Both the position numbers and the translations under genes were made by a program. Under the pieces are notes generated by a model. The model did no database searches and had not been told where the DNA came from. It was given only the letters and a program-made list of their open reading frames with translations. A stretch of DNA of 64,000 bases from Erodium maritimum (lineage: Eukaryota > Streptophyta > Magnoliopsida > Geraniales > Geraniaceae). The stretch spans positions 16,363,515 to 16,427,514 of the forward strand of contig OY997591.1 in NCBI GenBank assembly GCA_963921825.1, given 5' to 3'. Positions 10,899 to 22,069 of this stretch are shown piece by piece; the first letter of the stretch is position 1, and each line of letters starts with the position of its first letter.

Positions 10899-13800
10899 TC
10901 AAGCCGCAAGTACAAGCACCTTAATTGTCCCCTGACTGTTAGCTGTTAGCATTGTAGGGCTATCGCTCTTCCAGCAGACAGCACTGATAAAATACGATCC
11001 AGAATCTTCATCAGTTTCATCCATGTCTGGAGAACCAAATCTATGCCATGTGACGGGTTTGGAAATTTCCTGTCAAGTATATGCCAAAATTTCAGTAACT
11101 TTCTATTTCAACCTTAGTTAATGTCCTAACAATTGCTGTTTCAGATGTTGCTAACCTTATGGTAGACAAAAACTTCATTTGTTTCACTGCCGCATGCAAT
11201 ATATTCACTGTTTACTGTGAGACCCACAAAGTTCTTCTCATTCGTATGTCCTCTTAATGTACGAACCTGTAAACATCAACCCCAAGGAGTGTTATTTTCA
11301 CATCATTACCTATATTTACTTGAATCATAAGCACTTGTGTATAAGAAAAACCTTAAAGCCCTTGCATACTGTTCTTTTAAATTTACAGTACTGATTTTAC
11401 ATTATATACAAATAAAATAATATCGTCCATATGCCTAACAAATCAACTTGGAACTTCACCATTCAATCTTACAAGATAATCACTCCCTTTCATAAATTTT
11501 ATTTTCAAGCTTCAGGGATCCACCTTTCAGAATTCACCATTTATAGACTACACAATTACCAGACCCTGTTAGGAACTTGGGGTACACAAGGCAGATCTAG
11601 AGTGGAGTTTCCAGTAGTGGGTGGTAGCTTTAGACAACTAGTTGTGCATTTACTAATAGTTTGTTATAAGTGATTAATTCTTTGCAATTTCGTATTAGTA
11701 GTTGTGATCATGTTTCTATTTCATATGCCACTCATCCTTAAAAGTAGGACACCAAGCACATATTTAGGGGCTGGTAGTTAGAGTGAAATCAATCAATAAA
11801 CATATTTATTAAAACAAAGCCGAAATGTGTTATTGAGATCTTGAAGTCTCTCATTAATTGAGCTCAACGTGATCCAGAATTCTCTCATTAATCGAGCCCG
11901 CAACCTATCCAAGCTCAGGACAATAACATTCTCCTTTAACAAGTATACAGCTACATGTGATTATGTATGTTAAAACAGTATTTAAAAAACTCAACCACAT
12001 GAAGGCAAACGTGATAAATGAGCCTTAAAGATAGTAAATCACTCACTGGCAAATTTTGCTTCACATCCCATAAACGCAGTGTGCTGTCTGTAGATGCAGA
12101 AGCAAGCTCACCACCAGACAAGAATTTCACATAGGAGACAGTTTTCTTGTGCCCAGTAAATACATGGAGTGGATTGTTTACATTCCTCAAATCGTAGTAA
12201 TGTATGTGATGGTCTGCTGACCCAACCTGCACAAACAAGAAGGTGTAGTTTGAAAACAAACAATTTGGTTCAAACAAAGGCAACTGCTGACTATCAAAAA
12301 CTTGGAGAAAACTATCAGTTGGAAACAATAACCCCAACAAATCTACTACAGTCTAATCATGCCATCAACAACTACTCTAATACTATATTCACCAAATGTG
12401 CATGGACTCAACACACAAGCATGTGGACACATGAAGCATATTGAATCAGAACTTAATAGTTTCTTAGATAGGGTAGAGAATGCACTGCACAATTCAGCAA
12501 TACAACCAATTGCCCTTACAGAAATGAGGTATTGAAGTTCCAAAAGGATAGAAAATAAGACAAGTCTTATCCGTTTACTTGACAGATATACATGAATGGA
12601 ACATACCGCAATGTAGTTGCTAGATTCTGGATTATACTTGACACAGCATATATTTGCTTTCATGTCAATGTTAAGAACACTAGCTTCCTGCTTTGTGCAC
12701 CAAACTTTGACCTGTTTGTTACACAGAACAGATGCAATATGGTAAGTTAAAATCAGAATACCAGCTTCTCCCAGAAGAAGAGAGAATAGTTACAACATAA
12801 AACAAGAAGTAGCGCAATATTTAAAAGAAGGATATTCCTAAGAACTGCTCAAGTTCTTTAAAAAGATAAAACTGGAGAAACATCAGGCACAAATTACATG
12901 CCACTGAAATGAAATGGTATACTGTCCATAAGTAGTAGCAAGAAAAGGAGTGTAACTAAGATACTTAGAGCTCACAGAAGGGTAAAGATCAATATAGTTT
13001 AGAGCAATCGAACTTTTACTCTTTTCTTTCTTTTGGTCAACTCACAGTAGATATGTTCTCCTTCCAAAATCTGTGCTCCCTTTTTATTTATCAAGAGGAG
13101 CACTCACAAATCTATATTTTTTAGAAGGGTCTGGAAGATATATCTTTTCGAGCGATGAGTGATGACCACCCTAAAATTTCCATGAGACAGATTTCTTTCT
13201 TCATGCCTTATCATCCACCACTTACATGACAGTTTTTTTAAATGGAAACTGGTCAAAACCAGATCAAGGAAAAAAGAATCTCAATATACCCAACTGTGAC
13301 TGGAACATGTGATTAGACATAGTACAAGGCTCTCTGAGGTGTACAAATACCAAAGTTGACCCAACTACAAATACCTAATGTAATGTGAACCTATTTGTCA
13401 CTATAGATCTTCAATGTGAGTCAAAACCAACACACATAGTACACCTGAAACGGATTTAACTTCCAGATTTCTCCTTTACAGAATGCAACCATGTACTAAT
13501 GATCTAATACCAACCTACCAAGCAAACGACAACTATCTTAACAAAAGCTGCAAAAGATGTGATCAAAGTACCTTGCAATCATCACTACCAGATACAAGCA
13601 TTGAGGGTTCTGTACGTGAGAAATCGACACTCCAAGCACGTTTTTCATGCTCTTCATATTCCATAATACTCTGGAAAAAGAGCACTAAATTTGTTTAACT
13701 GGGAAGAAGCTCAAGACCAAAATTCCATATATTTAAAACCAATAGGAGAACCACAAAATTTGAAACTAACTGCAAAAGCTAATTATTACCTGCCGAGTAT

Positions 13801-16800
13801 TTACATCCCACACGGTCACTATTCCCTCGTAATCGCTACTAGCTATATGGTTCTTTGCATACTTGCTCCAACTCAAACAACTAAGTTTTGATCTGGTGGA
13901 CATTTCAACAACAGGGCAGTGGACATCTGCGGGTTCATTTACAACCTGTAAATAAATAGCATATGTGATTATCTGTCTATCCAAATACCAAATAATCATT
14001 TGTATTATATTGAACATTAGATTGAGCATAATATGTAATGGAAATGAGCATCATGGTCATATGAAACATAATTAAACCAGAATGAGATATTGTTCAGCAA
14101 AATAAGACAATTCAGATGGTATCCAGAAAATAGTAGAGATCAAAACCATGTCAATCTCATCCCTAACTTTCATACTAGACAAGTAGAACATTTTAGAACA
14201 CTATAACCTTTACCATGTGAACTGTGAAAAAAACAATGATACCGTATCATAGATTTCAGTATTTCACAATTTTCACTTCAATCCTAGTTGCTACATGTTG
14301 ACATATTTCATTCTACCATCAGAATTTTTTAGGGTTAATTGTCCAAAACTACATTGAAGTTTTGCCCACAAACGGATGCATGCATAAAGTTTTGTCCACG
14401 CTTTTTGGGTGCACTGAAGTTTTGTCAACCGACTTTTTTAGAAAAAACGTAACAGGGATGTTCAGAATGAATGGTCTGGGCAGTTCTTTACGGACTCAAT
14501 AGATTTGTGGGAAATACATAATGCATTCTAAAGTTGTGTGGGCAATTAATAATGCAGACTATAGTTGTGTGGGCAATTCATAACGCTTTCTATAGTTGTG
14601 GGCAATACGTTTTTCTACAAAAGTCTGGTGGACAAAACTTCAGTGCACCCACAAAGCGTGGACAAAACTTTATGCATGCGTCCATTGGTGGACAAAACTT
14701 TAATGTAGTTTTGGACAATTAACCCGATTTTTATTGAAACAAGAGAAATAAAATAGATTAGGGAGCACAAGAAGCATGTTCCTCCTTTCAAACAAAATTC
14801 TACCATAAGCTCATGTACCGGATATTGGTGCTTTTATATGCAATAAATTTTATGCCATGATCACATCAACCCCATGGTTTGTCTCTTTGCACATGCTTGT
14901 AGTTTATTGTTGAACATTATACATCAGGACTAAGAAATATAAGGTTGCCAAAATCTTACCGAAGAGAAGTCAAAAACTTTGATGCGCCTAGATACTCCAG
15001 CAGTGGCAAACAGCTCATCATCACGGTCAAATTCTATGCTGCAATAAAATGAGGTTCGAGTTTCAGAAAATTTAAGGACTGAATTTCCCGTCTCCCTCCC
15101 CTCCTATGTCAAATTACCACACATCAGTCTAAATAGAATGCATAAAAGACAAACACAGAGATCCAGAGATATCCGGTTTATGTTTTCCTGGTCACAAGAG
15201 CAAAACATGAAGTGGATAAATATGAACTCCAAAATTCCCAGTATAAATTCCCACCCTTACCTTTATCATCCACACCATGTAAGATCGTGTCTTCTTTTTA
15301 TGAACAGGCAATATATATACCCACCACGATGCAACTTCTTTTCTTTCATTTCAGTCAGAAGGAACATTCACAATCATTTTTTCATTTCATACTTTTATCT
15401 TGAAACAAAGCAATAATTGCCAACCTGACTTGGACTACTCCAACCAAGCAATCACGTGAAATCAACATTATACTATGCATGGCGAGATATATGCACGAAA
15501 TTTAAGTTTCATGGTAATAGTATTTGTATGTGTACATATAGGTGTCAAGTAGAAGAGGTATTTTTCCTCTCTTTTACCCTGTAGGGTGGAAGGAAGATAG
15601 AAAAACTATTATTAAGCCTCAACAAGTAGCATGCATTTCTTAACAATTAACAAATGCAGAAAAGCAGGATGAATGTTTATTGTCACCAATTTAGAATTTT
15701 GTGAGCAACAGAATTCGAGGCCCCAGAGTATTGGGCATGGATGATCCACCATAACATACAAAACATTTAGCTCACCTTGAAACTATATTGGCTGAGTGGA
15801 ACATGTCCCCATGCCTAAGTTCAGCAATGACTCTCAATCGACTGCATCAGCAAGGAAAACGCAAGTTACAAATAGGAACTGCAGATACAATCCATTGTAG
15901 CTAATGAAGTTGAAGATCGGGATATATACCTGTATCGTGTGAAGGTAGTAAGTACAGATTGGAAATCCACAAGACCTGCACTGTAACCCTCTCTTTGTAT
16001 AACATTTTTATCCCTTTCTTCTGGCTTAAAAGGTTGGTTAACTAACTGACGCCGCTTTTGCAAGTAACACTCTTGTAGGTCATTGAACTGCAGCCAGATA
16101 CTCAAGAAGTCAGGATAACTTGTAATTCAGGTTAGCATGATTAAGTGGTATTCATACGGAAAAAGTAAAGTAGGTAAAAAGCTTTCAGTCATTTCTTTTC
16201 ACCATTTAATCCATCACCAAAGTTTTTAACTTCTCAAACTAATATTCACAAATATCAACTGTGAAAGTTACATGACATGTGATGATTAATCAATGGCTTC
16301 TACAATGAGCTTCATATAATAGCATACCTGTCCATGGACCCGCTTCTTTCTTGCTACAGCTAGACCTGATGGATTAACGTATTGTGAGTCTGCCCCACTA
16401 AGAGCATCTTTTCTCTGCGTCCCATAAGAGATTACTTGAGCCTTTCCGTCACCTTTCTTGTTCTGTAGATGCCCTGCTCGAGCACTGAAAGAACTGGACA
16501 TTAAGCTCCCACTACTGTTTTTATCTACTGATGATGGCCATGGTTTTTTTGGGGTAGGATCATCTCCAAGCATCCGAAGTTTCACAGAGTACCTGTCTCT
16601 AGCACGGTACAACTCTATCCTATGTTTCTCTACAGCATTTATGTCCTCCTTAATATACTGGAGATCAGTTTGAATCTACAGCAGGAAATATGAGTTAACT
16701 AAATATCAGTAATATATTGAATCAGTAAAAACAATGACCTATACAGACCGACACAAGCCCACCAAACAGTTTATAATAACCAGTAAGCTTGGCCAGTTAA

Positions 16801-18183
16801 ATGTCAACAAACCTCATTTAGCTCATCAGCTTTTTGCTTCCTTAAGCATTGCAAAAAAGACAATAGAATTTGCATATTTTTCTCAGCTTCCTCTTGTTCC
16901 ATTTTTCTCTTCTTCTCAGCAAGGAGTGTCAGGAGGGAATCTAACTCCTTAATTGATACTTCACAACCCTGTCCAAGAATCATAAGAACTTGAGCAAATG
17001 TATAGGATAATTTTGTTAGAGCTTGATTTCCTCTACATACCTTTATTGTGACAAACTTAAGTGGCTACAATAATCCAATATATGAACAAATATCTACTCA
17101 TAACGGAAAGTGGACACTTATTTTGCGCAACAAATTTAGTATAAGGCCCTAATTTAATGTAGAAATAAAACCTTAATAAAGTATAAGGTAATTTGGAATC
17201 AGTAAATTCAAAAGTAGCATATGAAACTCAATTAGTTGAGAAATAGAAACACAAAAGTGAACTAAATGTTAACTTCAGCCAAGGATGTAAAACCAATTAA
17301 CTGTTTTAAAATGTATTAAACATAACTGGTGAAAACCGAGATCAGATGACAACTGACCTGCTGTAGCCTCTGCCGGAGATGCTCTACCGGGGAAGCAGTT
17401 TTTGATATTTGACGAGCGGAAGTTTTCTTTAATAACTACAATAGAGGTACAGACATATCATATAACCATAAACTGTATAGCGAAGTAGATCATTTCAAGA
17501 TAAAGATTATGTTTTATCATGAAGTTTTTGAATCAAACAATTTAACTAAGGTTCAAAGTAACCAATAGGTGAAGGATCCATCTCAATATGCTTACCTGCA
17601 CCCCTCATTTCATGTATTAATAATCTGAAGCATTATCAAGGTAGTCAAAATGCTTAAGCTAGAACAATAGCTTCATTTCTTTTTTTCTCTTTGCTACTAT
17701 CATTTCAAGACCACCAAAAAGCCTCTGAGGTTCAATTGATTTCAAATTCCTTCTGGTTTATAATCAAGCAATTCAGATTCAACCAAGACCCAACATGACG
17801 GCAGAAAATCGACATCAGCAAAATACAGAACATTCGTACGGAAATTAGAACCAAACCTTATTGAGGAGAAAATTGGGGAAGAGCTGGTTGTTGGTGAGAT
17901 ATTGTCCACAGCAGGGGCAATCGCTCTTGTTGCGGAGGTGTGTGATGATGCACATGTAGCAGAAACTGTGTCCGCAAGCCGTGAGGAAGGCGTCTTTCAT
18001 CATCTGCATGCAAATCGGGCACAGGAAGTCCTTGTCGAGCTCGGAAGCCACCGCCGCGTCTCCACCGACGTCTACGGCGGCGGAGGCGGAGACAGCTATA
18101 TCTCGCGGCGGACTGTCATCGACGAATGATTTGAGCTCCGGCTTGACTGCCGGGACCATAGCCCCTGTCGATACCTCTTCCAT
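10899..18183 (-). CDS. COP1: COP1, E3 ubiquitin-protein ligase (13 exons, 677 aa)
   Basis: COP1 is the RING/coiled-coil/WD40 E3 ligase that works with SPA proteins in the nucleus to ubiquitinate light-signalling factors such as HY5 in darkness. Exons read from the minus strand: 18183-17857, 17435-17358, 16968-16813, 16675-16328, 16087-15930, 15841-15776, 15038-14960, 13945-13790, 13670-13572, 12711-12607, 12226-12047, 11266-11156, 11069-10899. They join in frame to 2034 nt, 677 codons plus TGA, close to the 675 residues of Arabidopsis COP1, with GT-AG at every intron. RING cysteines C55, C58, C70, C75, C78, C89, C92 and H72 are present. The coiled coil follows at about 136-200, then a bipartite nuclear signal (ARKKR about 295-299, QKRR about 313-316), then WD40 repeats to the end ([10 protein letters not shown]). 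No frameshift or stop is seen, so the gene looks functional. A MITE sits in intron 7. Confidence 0.97.
14332..14725. mobile_element. MITE in COP1 intron 7
   Basis: The 394-bp unit starts GGGTTAATTGTCC and ends with its reverse complement. The inverted repeats extend inward for roughly 80 bp or more (aaaactacattgaagttttg on the left mirrored on the right). The flanks are T-rich and similar, but the TSD is not clean. The G-rich start and long TIRs resemble the two MITEs at 55018 and 57651, which have 9-bp TSDs, so it is probably also Mutator-like. It carries no gene. Confidence 0.85.
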
Positions 18184-18726
18184 TGCTCTGTTCTTCAGTC
18201 AAAAAGTGTTTGGTTGTTATGGTTTTGGGTTTGTGGATTTGGAGATGCAGGAAGGCGGAGAGGTGGTGGGCCCCAAAGTATAGTTTCGAGAGGGTGAGAA
18301 CCGTCCACGTAACCACTAGATCAGCAGACACACTTTGCCTTCTTCTCTGTCGGTTTGTGATTTGGGTCAAATCGTGTTCATGTTCATACATCCATTTCTG
18401 TTGGGTTGTTACATAGTTTGGATTATTATTATTTTTTTCAAATTTTAAAGATTATATTTTAATGTGTAATTTAAATTATTATATTAATTTATAAGAGGAC
18501 GACATTAATAATCTGTAATTAAGATCAAAAAATGGGATTTCTCTTCCGAAATTAATATGGTATTAACTTTGGTTGAAAAATGTTAGAAATGCTATTCAAA
18601 ATATTTATTGTTGTAATTAATGTCTAATTGTTTCTCAGTATAAAGTATTTGTGTGTTGAGACTTGAGCTTGTCAATTTTGCCGGAGGTCGTTAGTTTCTA
18701 TGAGAATTTACATATAATTGTATTTA

Positions 18727-18970
18727 GAGTCAATTTTATTTTAATACCTTAAAACTATTAGATGATATTATAGTTATTTTAAGTTTTTTTTCCACGTTGT
18801 TCTGGAGTTTTGTTTGTCTCAATTTAGTACCCATAATCTGTTTCCGTTCATTTTTGGACATAAAGCACGAGCATGTGCGAGTCACGTGCCTACTAACCAT
18901 TACAAAATGTTGAATTTTTCCTCTCTCACCAGCTACTATTTACTTAAGTCTAAATACACACACAACCTCT
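18727..18970 (+). repeat. Left terminal inverted repeat of the MULE
   Basis: It matches the reverse complement of 30037-30284 along its length, for example gtttgtctcaatttagtacc and a block around gcatgtgcgagtcacgtgcc. Because of this match the short frames 18814-19005 (+) and 29899-30165 (-) encode similar peptides. They are products of the repeat, not genes. Confidence 0.88.
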
Positions 18971-19077
18971 TTGGTGAAGACGAAGCAAAGGAAGAGCATA
19001 TTTGATGAGCTCGAAGGTAAAGACGAAGTCGAAGGTTGTGGTTGAAACTTGGATAGAGAAGATATTGAAGGCGATAC

Positions 19078-22069
19078 TGTAATAACCACTCCGGGTCAAC
19101 GCCAGTCAAACCTGCGAAAAACAGGAAAATTTAAAAAATTTAAGCAGACACTAATTTAAACATAAAATTGACCCCGAGGGTCATACCGGACTAAAGTTGA
19201 CCCCGATATCGACTAAAGTGAGTTCCGGGGGACTCAGGGCAACTTTCTGGTCAGTTTGGGAAAAGTTGACACCGAGCGACGTTTTAGTCCATTCGAGGAC
19301 CGTTTTGGATTCAAAAAGCTTAGCCGTCGTCGCAGCGGTCTTAGTTGAGTTGTTTCCTTGTAGCCCGTGAAGTTTCGTATTTTTGGGAAAAAGTGCCCGT
19401 TCGGGGCCCGAAACGTCCGATTTTCGCGAATCTGATTGGAAAATATCTAGTAGATATTTTCCAAAAGGTGTGGGACCCACCTAGCCACTTGTCCAACAAG
19501 TGGTGGTGCTAGTTTTGGGGGGGAAATGAGAGGTGGGGGTGTTATAGGGTTCGACCAACACATAAAGAAAAGAAAAAAAATAGATAAGGAAGAGAGTGTT
19601 TTAGAGAGAGTACGAGAGGGAGAAGAAGAGAGAAGGAAGAGGAAGTTAGGGTTTGGAGCACTATTCACGTCATCCATCCATTGGATCGTCTCAAGGCTAG
19701 AAGAAATCGAACTCCCCTCGTCCTCCTCTACGGTAATCACTAAACCGATCGTCGATTTGTTTAATTTTGAAAGCTAGGGTTTGAGTAAAACTATTAGTTT
19801 AAGGTTGTTTTGATGTTGGGGGAGTGTTGGAGACGTTTTGGGGACGTTTTGAGGTGAAGGAGGACGTTTTCCGGCGACCAGGAGCTCGGGAGGAGCTCCG
19901 GCCACCATGGGGGGTGGCCGGCCACCATAGGGGGTGGCTGGCCGGAGCTAGGGCCGGCCACCACTATGGTGGGCTGGGCCCCAATGAACCCTAGCCACCC
20001 ACGGCCTAGCTTGGTCGGGTGGGGCCCACGTGCTCTGGTGATCGGGTGGTTTAAAACGTTCCCCGGATCATTTATCCATAACCGAATCGAAATTTGGAAT
20101 TAAATTGAAAATTTTGTATTTATCGGGTTTGGAAACTTTAAACGTTAATTAAATGACTCGGAAGTCGGAATTCGATTCCGTCGAGTGCCTAGGAACCCTT
20201 GAATTATTCTAAGACCGTAGAAACGAAAACGGGAATTTTTGGAGCCCCAGAAGGGCATTTACAAAACCTAGGCATATTCGCCATGTCGGGCGAATCGGGC
20301 ATTTACAGGCCCTTTATCGACAATGTCGAGTAATTGGGAAGTTTGGGAGTGATCGACATTGTCGGGGTTACGTTTGGGCGTTAAGTTTACTGAATTTCAG
20401 TTTATTCCTGCGAGTTTAAAAGTGCCTTAAAATTGTGTCCTTTTAGATCGTGCCGCGGACCGAGGCAAGGGAAAGCTGGGTGAGTGACTGAGGTCACGCC
20501 GGAGCTCGTTGGTTGGCTTTTGGAGAACACGCACGAGGTAGGGAAAAGTAGCCGGATCTCGGCCCTGACTAGGGAAAGTTAACAGTAGATTTACATGTGA
20601 CACAGGGGTGTCGTGGGTTGAGTAGGTTATCGAATATTAAAAAGGCATGATATGGGAACGTAGCGAACCTTAGAAATGCATGTGATACTTAGTAGTGTCG
20701 TAGGAGCAGAGAACTTAGCGATATTGGAATTACTGGAGGCATATGACCATGCCCGGATGTTGATTGTTTAATTTATGTCTTGGGCGGCCATGAGAGCCCG
20801 TGTTTTATTGCTGGTGTCTTAGGTGGCCATGAGAGCCGTACTTTACTGTTGTGTCTTGGGTGGCCATGAGAGCCCGTGTTTTACTGTTGGTGTGTCTTGG
20901 GAGGCCGTGAGTGCCCGTGGGGTTGTTGAACCCGTGTTTTACTGTTGGTGTCTTGGGTGGCCATGAGAGCCCGTGTTTTACTGTTGGTGTGTCTTGGGAG
21001 GCCGTGAGTGCCCGTGGGGTTGTTGAGCCCGTGAGTTACTGTTGGTGTGTCTTGGGAGGCCATGAGGGCCCATGGGGTTGTTGAACCCGTGTTTTTACCG
21101 TTGGAGTCTTGAGTGGCCATGAGTGCCTGTGGGGTGTTGAACTGGTCTTGTTGATGTTTGTTGAACCTTGCTTGTGATTGTGATTACGAGTGCCCGAGGT
21201 TAGTGACCCGACTTCGTGTCGGGAAGTGGTGTGGAATTTGGCTGGCTTACGAGTTCGAGTCTCGGTAAGTTGCGAGCGTTCTTTGGCTGGCCTGATCTGT
21301 GTTCGAGTCTCGGCAGGTTGCGAGCGTTCTTTGGCTAGCCTGATCCGTGTTCGAGTCTCGGCAGGTTGTGAGCGTTTTTAGGCGATGGAAAGGGCAGCTC
21401 TCCTTTCGACTAGCCATCGGAAAAGTAGCTCGGTTTATCGCCAACAGGTCGACCGCCTGGAGCCTGATAGTGATGGGTAAAGCGCGTGGGGCAGGCTCGA
21501 GCCCAGCCGGTTAGCAACCGGCACTGAGCAGCTGACAGGAATGCGATCCTTTGTGATCTTGTTTGGTGTTGCGTAGTATTCTGTCGTGTCTTTGGAGGAG
21601 GTCGTCGATAGTTGTGTCGGGTTTACATTACGAGTCCGAGTGTTGAGTCTGTTGAGGAAGGTAACGGGTTGTGTGTCAGTTGAGTACCTGAGTTTGGTGT
21701 TGTAGTCCCGGTGATGGGTTTGGTTTCGGTGTTACCGGCTTTGTCTGCTAATTATGCCGTAGTCAGTCTGTTATCCGTGGTGGTGAGCGAACGCTCACCC
21801 TAGTTGCTTTTCCTACAGGTACTGATCACAAGACGGACTAGGTGAGCTCTCGAAGCTTGTGGAGCTAGGAGCGGAGTCTTGGTTTTATCTTTGAGTCTAG
21901 TGACGGATACCTTGTACTTGTCCACTTGTTGGGACGTTTTTGAGTTGTAAATATTATTTTGATTAATTAAATGGTAATTTCAAAGTGTTTATTCAAAACA
22001 GGTTTCAAATATTTTATGATTTTAAATGTTCGCGTCCCGAGTTCGGTTTACTGAAATTGGGGCGTGACA
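19078..22069 (+). mobile_element. Solo LTR, family A copy 1
   Basis: This 2992-bp LTR begins TGTAATAACC, ends GGGGCGTGACA, and is flanked by GATAC at 19073-19077 and 22070-22074, a perfect TSD. It contains a tandem minisatellite, the motif AGGTAGGGAAA (20536-20546), the palindrome gtgagcgaacgctcac (21783-21798) and an acceptor-like tcctacag (21811-21818). No internal region or partner LTR is present, so it is a solo LTR. It splits the GRF gene of the MULE. Confidence 0.93.
20776..21166. repeat. Minisatellite in LTR family A
   Basis: Imperfect units built on tgtcttgggtggccatgag plus agcccgtgttttactgttgg, some extended with a block around gtggggttgttgaacccg. The same repeat occurs in reverse in the copies at 36050-36420 and 61930-62520. 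Confidence 0.88.

Noticed and set aside
20776-21166. CRISPR-like array of regular repeats
   Set aside because: The units are directly adjacent with no unique spacers, in plant LTR DNA; it is a minisatellite. The same applies to 36050-36420 and 61930-62520.
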